Counted from the first letter of the stretch, positions 9,166 to 17,447 are shown. The stretch: DNA of 64,000 nt from JBHJGM01 sp050331815 (GCA_050331815.1 JBHJGM010000008.1:124001-188000); one strand, 5' to 3'. The notes: generated by a model not told the origin, from the letters alone. Translations and numbers: made by a program.

Positions 9166-10128
9166 ATGCAGAGCATTGGACAACGACTTGAGGAAGCGCG
9201 CAAACGGCAAGGAATCTCACTGCGGGAGGCGGCGGAGACCACCAAGGTACGCAGCGACTTTCTGAACTACTTCGAAAACGACCAGTTCGATTTCGATCTT
9301 CCTGATGTTTACAAGATCGGGTTTCTGAAGCTGTATGCGCGTTACCTGCATCTCGACGACGAGAAGCTGGCCACGGACTTTCGTGCTGTGCGCATGGAGG
9401 CGCAACCCGCGTCGTCGCGCTCGAGTCGACGCGAGGGCAGCGGCCACACTCAGTTTTCCGTGGGCAGCTCCGCCGCCAGCACCACCAAGGCCGGCCTGGG
9501 CCGCATCGACCTGAACGACAACCCGGAAGAGGCCTCGGAGAGCGCCTCGAGCGAATCCGCGCCCACGCGCAGCGTTCCAAAAGCGCCGGGTCCGACCGCC
9601 GATGAGCCTGACCGCTTTGAGCAGCCCAGTCGCCGCTCGAAGATTCCGGTTGAATCCATTCTCAGTAAGTTTGGCGGTGCCGGGCGCTACTGGAAAATTG
9701 CCGGCATTGCCTTGGGTGCGATCATCTTGGTCATCCTGGTGGTGTTGCTGGTCAACGCACTGATCCGCACCGAGCCTGCCGACGCCACGCAGACCACGGA
9801 CAACGTGGAGCAAACCGACGCCGTCGACGCGGCGCAGTCCTTCACCTTCCGGGTGACGGCACCCTCCAACCAATCGCTGCGTATCAGCATCCCGGATTTG
9901 AATCTGATACGCCCGTTGCAACCGGGCCAGACCATGGAAGCCGTGGAACTGGAAGGCGTTCGCCGCGTCATCATCGACGGCAGTCCCAACGGGGCCCTTT
10001 TCGAGGTCAACGGACGCCTGATGCCCCCGATTGAAGTGGGTGCTGAATACACCGGGCGTGGCACGCTTTACTTTTCCGCCCAGGGCCTGCACGACCGCGC
10101 GGGCAACGTCATTTTGCCCCTGCCCTAA
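9166..10128 (+). CDS. rodZ: RodZ-like helix-turn-helix membrane protein
   Basis: The 320-residue protein has the RodZ layout. Residues 1-75 form a helix-turn-helix domain (IGQRLEEARKRQGISLREAA...TKVRSDFLNYFE...). A polar, Ser/Glu/Pro-rich linker follows to about residue 175, then one membrane helix (about 178-200), then a periplasmic DUF4115-like beta domain. RodZ links MreB filaments to the wall-synthesis machinery. I chose the ATG at 9166 because an AGAGGG Shine-Dalgarno precedes it and because the 26 residues from the upstream in-frame ATG (9088) are unlike the family. It lies 114 bp after ftsK on the same strand. Confidence 0.85.
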   Translation: MQSIGQRLEEARKRQGISLREAAETTKVRSDFLNYFENDQFDFDLPDVYKIGFLKLYARYLHLDDEKLATDFRAVRMEAQPASSRSSRREGSGHTQFSVGSSAASTTKAGLGRIDLNDNPEEASESASSESAPTRSVPKAPGPTADEPDRFEQPSRRSKIPVESILSKFGGAGRYWKIAGIALGAIILVILVVLLVNALIRTEPADATQTTDNVEQTDAVDAAQSFTFRVTAPSNQSLRISIPDLNLIRPLQPGQTMEAVELEGVRRVIIDGSPNGALFEVNGRLMPPIEVGAEYTGRGTLYFSAQGLHDRAGNVILPLP

Positions 10129-10137
10129 AGAGGTGTA

Positions 10138-10647
10138 TTAGTCGCGGCGGGTGCGTGACCACAGCACGGTATGCTCCTCGTTGCGGAGACGGTTGAAGCC
10201 GAGCTTTTCAAGGATGCGCATCGAGGCGTGGTGGTTGTGCGGCGTATGCGCCTCGATGAATTTAACGGCTGGTCGCTCGAAAGCCCAGTCGACCATGGTG
10301 CCGGCGGCCTCCGAGCCGTATCCACGCACCCGATACTCCGGCACGATACTGTACTCCAGCGTGATGCGGCCTTCTTTGTCGGGTTTGCCGCCCAGGCTGA
10401 CGTCGCCGATCAGCGTGTGCGAGCCACGGTGCAGGATCAGCCAGATGAGCCAGCCATCCTGCGCGGAGTCCTGCTCAAGTTGTTCCTTGGCCCAATCCAA
10501 ATTTTCGGCGGTCTCCGTCCAGGGCCATGAACCGGGCACCGCCACCCCCAATTCTTCCGCTAGCGCGGCGCTGCCTTTGTGATAGGCGTCGACGTGGGCG
10601 GCTTCCAGCGGACGGAGGACCAGGTTACGAGTTTTGATGGGATCCAT
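10138..10647 (-). CDS. GNAT family N-acetyltransferase (RimJ/RimL type)
   Basis: This 169-residue protein begins with a RimJ/RimL-like strand (TRNLVLRPLEAAHVDAY). It carries the acetyl-CoA binding core: ITLEYSIVPEYRVRGYGSEA, where R-V-R-G-Y-G matches the Q/RxxGxG/A loop. The following part (IEAHTPHNHHASMRILEKLGF) has the N-x-x-S-x-R-x-x-x-K-x-G-F signature of enzymes that acetylate protein N-termini or small amines. The substrate cannot be told. It is convergent with rodZ, with a 9-bp gap, and may be the last gene of the run coming from the FloA region or a separate unit. Confidence 0.82.
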   Translation of the reverse strand: MDPIKTRNLVLRPLEAAHVDAYHKGSAALAEELGVAVPGSWPWTETAENLDWAKEQLEQDSAQDGWLIWLILHRGSHTLIGDVSLGGKPDKEGRITLEYSIVPEYRVRGYGSEAAGTMVDWAFERPAVKFIEAHTPHNHHASMRILEKLGFNRLRNEEHTVLWSRTRRD

Positions 10648-10749
10648 GAAACGAGTTCAGCACGATCTGGGTTTTGTCGGGCGACCGCAAGCCGTAAGGC
10701 AAATTGTGGCGCAAACCAGATACACTCGGTGGTTAATGGGCGGTAGCGG

Positions 10750-11484
10750 TCACTCTTCCCACTTGGGACGCTGCGAACCATCCGCCCCGCGCAGCCCTAC
10801 CGGCGTGCCCAAAATCTCGTGCAGGACAAAGGCCTGCCGTGTCGAATTTGGATGCAGCAACATGCGCTGGATCGATTCCGCAAAGCTCTCTCCGGTGTGC
10901 GCGGCGACGCGGCCCCACGTGGCCGCGGATTCCTCGTAGCGTGCCTTCGCTTCGCTGGAAACGCGGGCCTGGCGGGCTTCTTCATAACGCCGACGCGCTT
11001 CTTCGGCGCGCTGGCGCTGCGCGGCGATCTGCGTCATCAACTGCGCCGCGGGGTCGGACATCGCCTCGGGCTCGGGCGTAGAAATCGTAGTGGATTCTTG
11101 CGGAAACTGATCCCAGCGATTTTCACCGATGTCCTCGTAGCGGCTCAGACCGCGGCGAGGGGCCGGTTCCTCAAACACAGGCTGCTCGGTAACGGGCGGA
11201 GGTACGTTGCGGGCCATCGGCGGCGATGCCTCCTGAACCGGAACCGGTGGTGGAGGCGCCAGCGAAGTTTCGCCCTGCTGGGCCGCCCGGCGCTCGGCAA
11301 TCTTGCGGCGAATCTCCTCCTGAATCTGCCGGGTGCGATCGTCGGTCTGCGGATCCGAAGCATCCTCGCTGCGCGGCGGGCGCGAAGGCAATGGCTCCTC
11401 CTCGTCGCTGCTGCCGAAAAATTTCCCGAGAATAAACAGGATCAGGACGATCGCCGGGATGAGCAGTTCGATCAGCTGTTCCAT
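10750..11484 (-). CDS. Membrane-anchored protein of unknown function, FloA neighbour
   Basis: I do not recognise a characterised family in this 244-residue protein. It has one N-terminal membrane helix (residues about 5-20, LIELLIPAIVLILFILG), then an acidic, Pro-rich disordered stretch. A charged Arg/Glu/Ala-rich segment with coiled-coil character follows (about 135-185). A short conserved-looking C-terminal tail contains RQAFVLHEILGTPVGLRG. That tail resembles ends seen on small proteins near flotillin genes in Planctomycetes and Verrucomicrobia, as far as I recall. It follows floA by 48 bp on the same strand, so it may act with FloA and NfeD at the membrane. Confidence 0.7.
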   Translation of the reverse strand: MEQLIELLIPAIVLILFILGKFFGSSDEEEPLPSRPPRSEDASDPQTDDRTRQIQEEIRRKIAERRAAQQGETSLAPPPPVPVQEASPPMARNVPPPVTEQPVFEEPAPRRGLSRYEDIGENRWDQFPQESTTISTPEPEAMSDPAAQLMTQIAAQRQRAEEARRRYEEARQARVSSEAKARYEESAATWGRVAAHTGESFAESIQRMLLHPNSTRQAFVLHEILGTPVGLRGADGSQRPKWEE

Positions 11485-11532
11485 CGAATGATTCGGGCAA
11501 AATTACAAAACCGGCGCGTGCGCGTGGCTCGG

Positions 11533-12567
11533 TTACTCAGCGCCGGTGGTGCTGCCCGAGCCGCTGCCGTCGGCCTTCGAAATCGACTCGCGCATGGAGG
11601 TGTCCGACTGGATGTTTTGCAGCCGGTAGTAATCCATGAAGCCCATCTTGCCGGTGCGCAGGCTTTCGGCGAGCGCCAGCGGCACCTCGGCCTGCGCCTC
11701 GACCACCTTGGCCTGCATCTCTTCGACGCGGGCCTTCATCTCCTGCTCCAGCGCAACGGCGGCCGCACGGCGAATTTCCGCCTGGGCCTGGGCCATGTTC
11801 TTGTTGGCAACGGCCTGGCTCTCCTGAAGCTTCGCACCGATGTTTTCACCCACGTCGAGGTCGGCGATGTCGATGGACAAAATCTCAAAAGCCGTCCCCA
11901 CGTCCAAACCGCGATTGAGCACCGTTTTCGAAATGGTGTCCGGGTTTTCCAAAACGTACTTGTAAGTCTCGGCCGAGCCGATCGTCGTCACGATACCCTC
12001 ACCAACGCGAGCGATGATGGTGTCTTCCTGCGCGCCACCCACAAAGCGGTCGAGATTGGTGCGCACGGTGACGCGCGCGCGCGCCTTTACCTGGATGCCG
12101 TCCTTGGCGACACCGTCGATGGAGCTGCGTCCGCTCGACGGATTCGGGCAGTCGATGACCTTCGGATTAACTGAGGTACGCACGGCCTCGAGCACGCTTT
12201 TGTTGGTGCCCTTCGTGGCGAGGTCGATCGCACAGGCGCGGATCCAGTTGAGCGTGATGCCGGCTTTTTCGGCGGCGATCAGCGCCTGCACGGTTTGTAT
12301 CACGTTACCGTCGGCCAGGTAATGCGATTCCAAATCGGGTGTGTCCAGCTCGATGCCAGCTTTCACCGCGGTGATGCGCGCGTCGACAATCAGGCTGTGC
12401 GGCACGCCGCGCAAACGCATGGCCACCAAGGTGGGGATGCCCACGGGAGCTCCGGCCAGGTAAGCCTTCAGCCAGGTGCCAAAATACGAGAACAGGATGA
12501 TGACCGCCACCACGACGATGATCACCCCGACGATTCCCAGAACGATGTAGATAAAGTTGTCTCCCAT
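11533..12567 (-). CDS. floA: Flotillin-like protein FloA
   Basis: The 344-residue product matches the bacterial flotillin-like family (formerly UPF0365/YqfA), which organises functional membrane microdomains. It has an N-terminal membrane hairpin (residues 5-30), then a PHB/SPFH-like domain with GVPHSLIVDARITAVKAGI and VKARARVTVRTNLDRFVGGA. An Ala/Glu-rich coiled coil follows (about 250-300, with AQAQAEIRRAAAVALEQEMK), then a C-terminal MGFMDYYRLQNIQSDTSMR motif. These are hallmark FloA segments and the length is normal. The gene follows two NfeD-type genes on the same strand, the usual NfeD-FloA pairing. Confidence 0.95.
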   Translation of the reverse strand: MGDNFIYIVLGIVGVIIVVVAVIILFSYFGTWLKAYLAGAPVGIPTLVAMRLRGVPHSLIVDARITAVKAGIELDTPDLESHYLADGNVIQTVQALIAAEKAGITLNWIRACAIDLATKGTNKSVLEAVRTSVNPKVIDCPNPSSGRSSIDGVAKDGIQVKARARVTVRTNLDRFVGGAQEDTIIARVGEGIVTTIGSAETYKYVLENPDTISKTVLNRGLDVGTAFEILSIDIADLDVGENIGAKLQESQAVANKNMAQAQAEIRRAAAVALEQEMKARVEEMQAKVVEAQAEVPLALAESLRTGKMGFMDYYRLQNIQSDTSMRESISKADGSGSGSTTGAE

Positions 12568-12739
12568 AGTGCCTCAGTCGTTGTGCATTTTGTACAAGGT
12601 CCGCCTCAGGGCGCTCGCTGATTGCGAAAGCATCGGCCTGTTCTCGAAAACGTCAACCGAGACTGCCCGCGCAGCAAGGCCAAAGGGCCTTATCGCCCAA
12701 TGATTAGCAATCCTTTGACGCCCGCGCAATTGGTTGAAA

Positions 12740-13216
12740 CTACAAAGGCTTTTTGCGCACGATCAGCCGGAAGTTATCGCGCCCGACGACTTCCACCGCC
12801 GTGCCCTTCGACAGCAGCCCATCCTCGCTGAAGGCCTCAAACTCCTGGCCGTCGACCTCTACCTTACCTGACGGGGCCAGCGTGGTCAGGCTGCGGCCTT
12901 CCTTGCCGACGACCTCTGCTTGCGTTGCCAGCGAGTCGCTGGAGTTGCCGTCCACCTTTGCGGTTAGAAACAGTCCCCGCCCCAGCTTTGTCTTCGGCAG
13001 CACGGTAAATTCGAAGACCAGCATACCGACCGACAGAAAAAGCGAAAGCGCGCCCACCAGCCCGCCCACGAGCACGCCATACTCTTGAAAGGCCAGGATG
13101 CTCGCGGCCAAAAACGCGCAGCCACCCAGAATGCCCAGAATGGCCCCGGGCAAAAAAATCTCGAGGCCGATCAGGATCATGCCCGCGACGAGCAACGTGA
13201 TGATTATAGGCAGCAT
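12740..13216 (-). CDS. Short NfeD-like membrane protein
   Basis: This 158-residue protein has three to four membrane segments in residues 1-80 (LPIIITLLVAGMILIGLEIF, ILGILGGCAFLAASIL and others). It then has a soluble C-terminal OB-fold domain of NfeD type, with the pattern GKVEVDGQEFEAFSEDGLLSKGTAVEVVG. It lacks a ClpP-like protease domain, so it is the short (NfeD1a-like) form that pairs with flotillins. It lies between the large NfeD protease gene and floA, all on the minus strand. The 172-bp gap before floA contains an AAGGCC/GGCCTT hairpin without a T-tract. Confidence 0.85.
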   Translation of the reverse strand: MLPIIITLLVAGMILIGLEIFLPGAILGILGGCAFLAASILAFQEYGVLVGGLVGALSLFLSVGMLVFEFTVLPKTKLGRGLFLTAKVDGNSSDSLATQAEVVGKEGRSLTTLAPSGKVEVDGQEFEAFSEDGLLSKGTAVEVVGRDNFRLIVRKKPL

Positions 13217-13304
13217 CGTTTTTCAATCGCCGCAAAAAAGCACACAAAGCGCAAGCGCCGACCCATCCATGCATTGGCGGCTAGCCGCCGATGTCCCGGG
13301 CGCT

Positions 13305-15626
13305 TCACCCATCTTGCGTGACCACCAGCGTAAAGTCCCGATAACGGACGACCTTCACCGCGGCCCCGCGCTGGATCATGCCCATCGAAGTGCGCGCCTG
13401 GTAGCGGCGTCCGTTGATCTCGATTTCTCCCGACGGGTATAGATTGGTTATCGCGGTGCCCGTACTGCCGATTTGCGGACGGTCGCTCTGGCTGGCATCC
13501 GCACCGGAAGTGGTTTCTTCCATCAGTAGGTCCCCCACCGGGGCATGCCCCGCCGGTTGCAACGTGCCCTGCAAAATCAGCCGATTCCACACCCCTTTTT
13601 TCGGAAGGAAACGCGCCAGCAGCGCGAGCAGCACAATGCCGAAAACAAGCCCGAAAATTAGCCGCAGAGTGGGCATGAGCAGCAATTCCGCGCTGAAGTC
13701 GAAGCCCTCGGCCGGCCAATTGTCCGACATCGCCCAGATCAACGAGGCCAGAACAAGCGTCGCACCGCTAAGCCCGATCACAATGGTCCCGGGAAAGAAA
13801 AACAATTCGACCAGGATCAGAATCACGCCGATCAGAAACAGGAGCACATCCTCGTAGCCGGCCAGACCAGCCACCAGGTGTCCGCCGAAAAACGTCAGCA
13901 GCAGCAAGATGCCCAGCCCGCCCAGCAACCCGAACGACGGCGATTGCGCCTCTAGGTAAAGCAGGATCAGCCCCAGCGGAAAGAGCAATGGTGCGACCGT
14001 GACCAGCCATTTGGCGACCTTTTCCGACCACGTGACCTCAAAGGTGGTGATGCGGTAGTTGCCCGCGCCAAAACGCGCGTTAAGCACCTCTTCCACGCTG
14101 TTGGCAATGCCGGACGCCAGCAGCGGGCGCGGCTCATAGCCAAAACGCTCCACATCTTCGGGCACGTAGGTCCGGACGGCCTCGCTGGCGGTCAGGGTGA
14201 GCAGTTCACCGGGGGGCGCGAGCGGCTCGCCTTCGACGGAAACGACTGGCTCGTTGTTGATGGTCAATTCGTTGCTGGCGTCGTACATGGCCCGCATCAC
14301 GCGCAGGCGGAACGGATATTCGTCAGTGTAATTGCGCAAGATGCCATCGATCAGCGAATAAATCTTTTTCTTGGCCGTCGGCGGGACTTCCTGTCCACCG
14401 CCGCTGACCACGTCCGAGGAGCCGATGGTGCCCGTCGGTGCCATGTAGATATCCTTGGTGGCGATGGAGATGTACGAACCTGCCGATATCGCCTTCGAAT
14501 TCACGAAGGTCATGGTCAGACCCTCAAAACGCGCCAGAGCTTCCATCATGTCGATGGTTGTGTTCAGCGCGCCGCCAAAGGTGTCCATTTCCAGCAACAC
14601 CGCCTCCACATCGTTCTCGATGGCCTGCTTGAGCGCCCGCCGCAATATGTACAGCTGCGGATCGGCAATCTGCCCCTGGATGGGCACCACGTAGACATCG
14701 TATTTACCGTCCTCGGGAAGTGCCTCGGCGACTGTCTCGCCCTCCGCTGAACTCGGGGCTGCGGCGTCCGCTACGGCAGGCGGCGCGGACTCACTTCGAC
14801 CGGGGTCGATCTGAGTCTCCACGATGCTGCGTCGACGCGCATCCCATGTGATAGCCAGGTAGGCAGGCTCCGCGGCCCCCGTAACCTCGACCAGCAACTC
14901 CTCCAGACTGGACGCACTGCCCGTCGCCAAAAGGGATGTGCCCGCCGCATCTGTCAGCAGGGCCTGACGGGCGCGCAGCGCGAGCAGACGTCCCGAGGCG
15001 CTCAAGGTCTCGCCAGCAAATTCGAAAGAAATTGTGGGGTCGAACATCGCCTGCACCAGTCGCTCGCGGTTAGGTTTGGGCGCTGTTGAGGTCAGAATTT
15101 TGCTTTCCCGGAAACTGTCGAGCGCGACCGCATCATCGGAGGCGTCGGTTTCCAGGACAATCGGACCGATCACCGCCCGGGGATGCACCCAGACCTCGCT
15201 TGCCGCCAGCGGCAGAACCGCGGCAGGCCCCGCGGCATCCTCGGCCACGTAGACAATCGCCTCGACCGCGCTGTCGCTGAGCAGCTGCATCAGCTCGATG
15301 GCCACGTCCAGATCGCCCGTCCGTGAGTCCACTTGCACGATGAGCCGCGTCGCGCCTTGGGCGTCTGCTGCCCGCAAGGCCTGCTCCAGCAAACGCTTCG
15401 AGCGCTGGCCGATGTCGCCTCGTAATTCCACGACTACGGTTTGGTCTGCGGAAAGATCGGCGTTCGCCTTCGCCTGGTTCTGCGAGGCCATCTCGGTGGG
15501 AGTGGCCGGGGCTGGCGCATCCGCTTGCTCAACCGATGGCAGCTGTTCGAGCAATTGTGCCGAAATGCCTACCGTGCCGAGCGACAGCAATAGGGCACCT
15601 GCCAATTTTCTTGAAAACCAACCCAC
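13305..15626 (-). CDS. Large NfeD-type membrane serine protease with tandem ClpP-like domains
   Basis: The 773-residue protein starts at a GTG with a signal/anchor helix (FSRKLAGALLLSLGTVG). Residues about 65-175 form one ClpP/crotonase-like domain. A second follows at about 305-450, with DTFGGALNT (the DxPGG position) and KAISAGSYISIA holding the likely catalytic Ser. The first copy has AAGPAAVLPLAA where the Ser would be and appears inactive. Then come about five membrane segments (525-680) and a C-terminal NfeD OB-fold (710-773). This matches membrane-bound NfeD proteases that cleave stomatin/flotillin-associated substrates. It is the first gene of the NfeD-NfeD-FloA run. Confidence 0.87.
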   Translation of the reverse strand: MGWFSRKLAGALLLSLGTVGISAQLLEQLPSVEQADAPAPATPTEMASQNQAKANADLSADQTVVVELRGDIGQRSKRLLEQALRAADAQGATRLIVQVDSRTGDLDVAIELMQLLSDSAVEAIVYVAEDAAGPAAVLPLAASEVWVHPRAVIGPIVLETDASDDAVALDSFRESKILTSTAPKPNRERLVQAMFDPTISFEFAGETLSASGRLLALRARQALLTDAAGTSLLATGSASSLEELLVEVTGAAEPAYLAITWDARRRSIVETQIDPGRSESAPPAVADAAAPSSAEGETVAEALPEDGKYDVYVVPIQGQIADPQLYILRRALKQAIENDVEAVLLEMDTFGGALNTTIDMMEALARFEGLTMTFVNSKAISAGSYISIATKDIYMAPTGTIGSSDVVSGGGQEVPPTAKKKIYSLIDGILRNYTDEYPFRLRVMRAMYDASNELTINNEPVVSVEGEPLAPPGELLTLTASEAVRTYVPEDVERFGYEPRPLLASGIANSVEEVLNARFGAGNYRITTFEVTWSEKVAKWLVTVAPLLFPLGLILLYLEAQSPSFGLLGGLGILLLLTFFGGHLVAGLAGYEDVLLFLIGVILILVELFFFPGTIVIGLSGATLVLASLIWAMSDNWPAEGFDFSAELLLMPTLRLIFGLVFGIVLLALLARFLPKKGVWNRLILQGTLQPAGHAPVGDLLMEETTSGADASQSDRPQIGSTGTAITNLYPSGEIEINGRRYQARTSMGMIQRGAAVKVVRYRDFTLVVTQDG

Positions 15627-15802
15627 AACTTCACATTGAGTGGGCGCTGCCGAGAAATCAAGCCGTCGCGGAGCTTGGTGGCCTGCTTGCGAGGATTGGC
15701 AGTACGCAAGAAAATGCCAGAATCAGTATTCGTAAATCTACTTTGACCGCACCGCGTTATCGCCCGAAATCGCTCAACTTATTCCTGAATGGCATATCAT
15801 CC

Positions 15803-15830
15803 CATGACCAAGTGAGTTGACCTGGTCATG
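15803..15830. promoter_or_regulatory. Operator-like palindrome, copy A
   Basis: CATGACCAAGT (15803-15813) and ACCTGGTCATG (15820-15830) form an inverted repeat with one mismatch and a 6-bp spacer. The segment 15805-15826 recurs at 15941-15962 with 19 of 22 identical bases. The repetition and its position 144 bp before the antitoxin ATG suggest a binding site for the antitoxin or toxin-antitoxin complex. Confidence 0.6.
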
Positions 15831-15939
15831 AGTAGGCGCGATACGCGTCCGACGCTGTTTCAAACGCAAATATCGCGATTACGCCTCCAGGGGCATCTGA
15901 AGTTATCCCAAGGTTATTCACAATTATTTCCGGAAAAAT

Positions 15940-15973
15940 TTGACCAAGTTGGTTGACCTAGTATTCTGCTGCT
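15940..15973 (+). promoter_or_regulatory. Candidate promoter overlapped by operator copy B of the toxin-antitoxin module
   Basis: TTGACC (15940-15945) and TATTCT (15962-15967), 16 bp apart, resemble -35 and -10 boxes. The second 22-bp operator copy (15941-15962) covers this whole spacer, so bound repressor would block RNA polymerase. The predicted transcription start is at or next to the antitoxin ATG at 15974, which would make the mRNA leaderless; no Shine-Dalgarno is visible. This fits autorepression typical of type II modules, but is inferred from sequence only. Confidence 0.5.
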
Positions 15974-16219
15974 ATGGAAGGAAATTCCGTCCTCATTTCC
16001 GAATTTAAAGCTAAGTGCATCGCCCTGATGAAGGAAGTTCATAGCACGGGGCGTCCGCTGACGGTCACCTTGCGCGGCAAACCTCTGGTCCGCGTCGAGC
16101 CAGTCTCCAACGTAACCGAGGAGCGCGCCCTGGGCGGTCAAAGCGACGATCTCTTGATTCGGGGTAATATCTTGCAGCCGACGCTCCCCGTGCGGCCTTC
16201 CTCCGGCGACTTTTTTTAA
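15974..16219 (+). CDS. Type II antitoxin, Phd/YefM family
   Basis: The 81-residue protein begins with SVLISEFKAKCIALMKEV, followed by GRPLTVTLRGKPLVRVEPV. This is the compact Phd/YefM DNA-binding fold: a helix, then a beta hairpin with a GKPLVRV core. The C-terminal tail (residues 50-81), rich in Pro and Ser, would wrap the toxin. It normally neutralises the toxin and represses its own promoter. The toxin gene begins 32 bp downstream. Start choice rests on position and family length; there is no obvious ribosome-binding site. Confidence 0.85.
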   Translation: MEGNSVLISEFKAKCIALMKEVHSTGRPLTVTLRGKPLVRVEPVSNVTEERALGGQSDDLLIRGNILQPTLPVRPSSGDFF

Positions 16220-16233
16220 TCGGAATCTGTACC

Positions 16234-16244
16234 TGACCTGGTCA
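16234..16244. promoter_or_regulatory. Third operator-like half (TGACCTGGTCA) between antitoxin and toxin
   Basis: An 11-bp palindrome with a single central base, TGACCTGGTCA, lies 7 bp before the toxin ATG. The same 11 bases occur inside operator copy A (15818-15828). It may be an additional contact site of the antitoxin or affect toxin translation. Confidence 0.45.
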
Positions 16245-16251
16245 TTGGACC

Positions 16252-16653
16252 ATGCGCATTTTGCTCGACACTCACGTGCTCATCTGGGCGCAAACCACGC
16301 CCGACATCCTCGGTCCGCGCACAGTCAAGCGCCTGCTGAAATCAAAAACGGAGGTTCTGGTCAGTACCGTGTCAGTTATGGAACTGGCCCGTCTGAACGA
16401 AATGCGGCGGGTGCGGGTCAAAGTCGCGCTCGATCTGTGGTTTGAGCGCGCGCTCGCGCAACTGAAGGCCGAATCCGTGCCGGTGGATGAGACGATTGCG
16501 CTGGAAACAGCGCGATTGCCTGAGCCGCTGCCTCCCGACATTGCCGACCGCGTGCTGCTGGCCACCGCGCGTGTGCTCGACTGTGCTTTGTTGACGGCTG
16601 ACGATGGTCTGCTTGAACTCACCTGCGCCAAACTGGTGGATGCGCGCCTGTAG
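16252..16653 (+). CDS. vapC: PIN-domain toxin, VapC-like ribonuclease
   Basis: This 133-residue protein is a PIN-domain endoribonuclease of the kind that cleaves tRNA or rRNA when freed from its antitoxin. It has the acidic metal-binding residues in order: Asp in ILLDTHVLIW (residue 6), Glu in VSVMELARL (about 44), Asp in PPDIADRVLLATAR (about 99), and Asp in LLTADDGLL (about 118). The length is standard. It follows the Phd-type antitoxin by 32 bp and is probably co-transcribed. RNA target specificity cannot be read from the sequence. Confidence 0.88.
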   Translation: MRILLDTHVLIWAQTTPDILGPRTVKRLLKSKTEVLVSTVSVMELARLNEMRRVRVKVALDLWFERALAQLKAESVPVDETIALETARLPEPLPPDIADRVLLATARVLDCALLTADDGLLELTCAKLVDARL

Positions 16654-16730
16654 TCCGTTCGCCACTGCATCAAATGGCGGCCTGCGCCCTTCCGCGCCTT
16701 TGCTTTTCATTTTTTTTCAGAAACGTCCTG

Positions 16731-17375
16731 ATGAGTAACGATGTTTTAAATGCCTTGGAAGCCGCGCGAGTTCTGCCTGTTGCCGTGCTGCACCAAGTCG
16801 ATGACGGTCCGCGCCTCGCCGAGGCGCTCTTGGAGGCAGATCTGAACGTGATCGAGGTAACGCTACGCACCCCGGTGGCACTCGAGGCCCTGCGCGCGAT
16901 CCGCAGCCGTTTTCCAGACATGATCGTGGGCGCGGGCACCGTTCTGGACGAAGCTCAGGTGCATTTCATTACTGAAGCGGATCTGCACTTCGCGGTGGCC
17001 CCGGGGCTGGACGCGGCGGTGCTGAAAACCGCGCAGGAACAGGGGCTCATGCTGCTGCCGGGCGTGGTCACGCCGAGCGAAGTCACTCAGGCCATTCGTT
17101 CCGGAGCCCAGGTGCTGAAATTTTTTCCGGCCGAGCCGGCGGGCGGTGCCAAATACCTCAAAGCCTTGATCGGCCCGTTTGGGCACACCGGCGTGCGCTT
17201 TGTCCCCACCGGCGGCATCCAGCCGGAAGCCCTGAGCGATTATCTGGCCATTCCACAAGTAGTGGCGGTGGGCGGCTCCTGGTTTGTCCCAAACTCGGCG
17301 ATCAAGGAGGGCGACTTTGCCAAGGTGACCGCGTTGACCCGAGAGGCCCTCGAGCGGGCGACCGGCGCTTCCTGA
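16731..17375 (+). CDS. eda: KDPG/KHG aldolase (2-dehydro-3-deoxy-phosphogluconate aldolase)
   Basis: The 214-residue TIM-barrel protein contains VIEVTLRTPVALEALR with the catalytic Glu, VGAGTVLDEAQV, and LKFFPAEPAGG with the Schiff-base Lys. The phosphate-binding FVPTGGIQPE follows. It splits KDPG to pyruvate and glyceraldehyde 3-phosphate in the Entner-Doudoroff and uronate pathways, and related members act on KHG or KDPGal. The ATG at 16731 gives the usual N-terminus; an upstream in-frame ATG at 16674 adds 19 unrelated residues. It may serve uronic acids released by the downstream polysaccharide region, although it is 18 kb away from it. Confidence 0.92.
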   Translation: MSNDVLNALEAARVLPVAVLHQVDDGPRLAEALLEADLNVIEVTLRTPVALEALRAIRSRFPDMIVGAGTVLDEAQVHFITEADLHFAVAPGLDAAVLKTAQEQGLMLLPGVVTPSEVTQAIRSGAQVLKFFPAEPAGGAKYLKALIGPFGHTGVRFVPTGGIQPEALSDYLAIPQVVAVGGSWFVPNSAIKEGDFAKVTALTREALERATGAS

Positions 17376-17390
17376 CAATTTACCCGCGCA

Positions 17391-17422
17391 AAGAAAACGG
17401 AGGCCCCCGTCTGGAAGCCCCC
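17391..17422 (-). terminator. Candidate terminator of the small secreted protein gene
   Basis: Read on the minus strand, GGGGGC pairs with GCCTCC (one G-T pair) around an 11-base loop, followed by GTTTTCTTT. It lies 26 bp after the TAA of the 17448 gene. The stem is short, so this is tentative. Confidence 0.4.
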
Positions 17423-17447
17423 GCCGAAATTTACGGATCGACCGTGG

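Larger units (their letters stand above)
15627..15973. other. 347-bp intergenic region between divergent NfeD and toxin-antitoxin genes
   Basis: No coding region or RNA gene is supported here. The left half (15627-15790) should contain the promoter of the minus-strand NfeD gene, but I cannot assign it. The right half is more AT-rich and carries the two copies of a 22-bp operator-like repeat listed separately, plus a candidate promoter for the toxin-antitoxin pair. Confidence 0.6.

Noticed and set aside
10819..12174. A 451-codon plus-strand frame opposite floA and its neighbour
   Set aside because: It is antisense to floA and the small membrane protein, has no recognisable domain, is rich in Arg and Leu as GC-rich antisense frames are, and spans two real genes.
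12676..12691. AAGGCC/GGCCTT hairpin between the short nfeD and floA
   Set aside because: Short stem, no T-tract on either strand and inside a probable operon; not called as a terminator.
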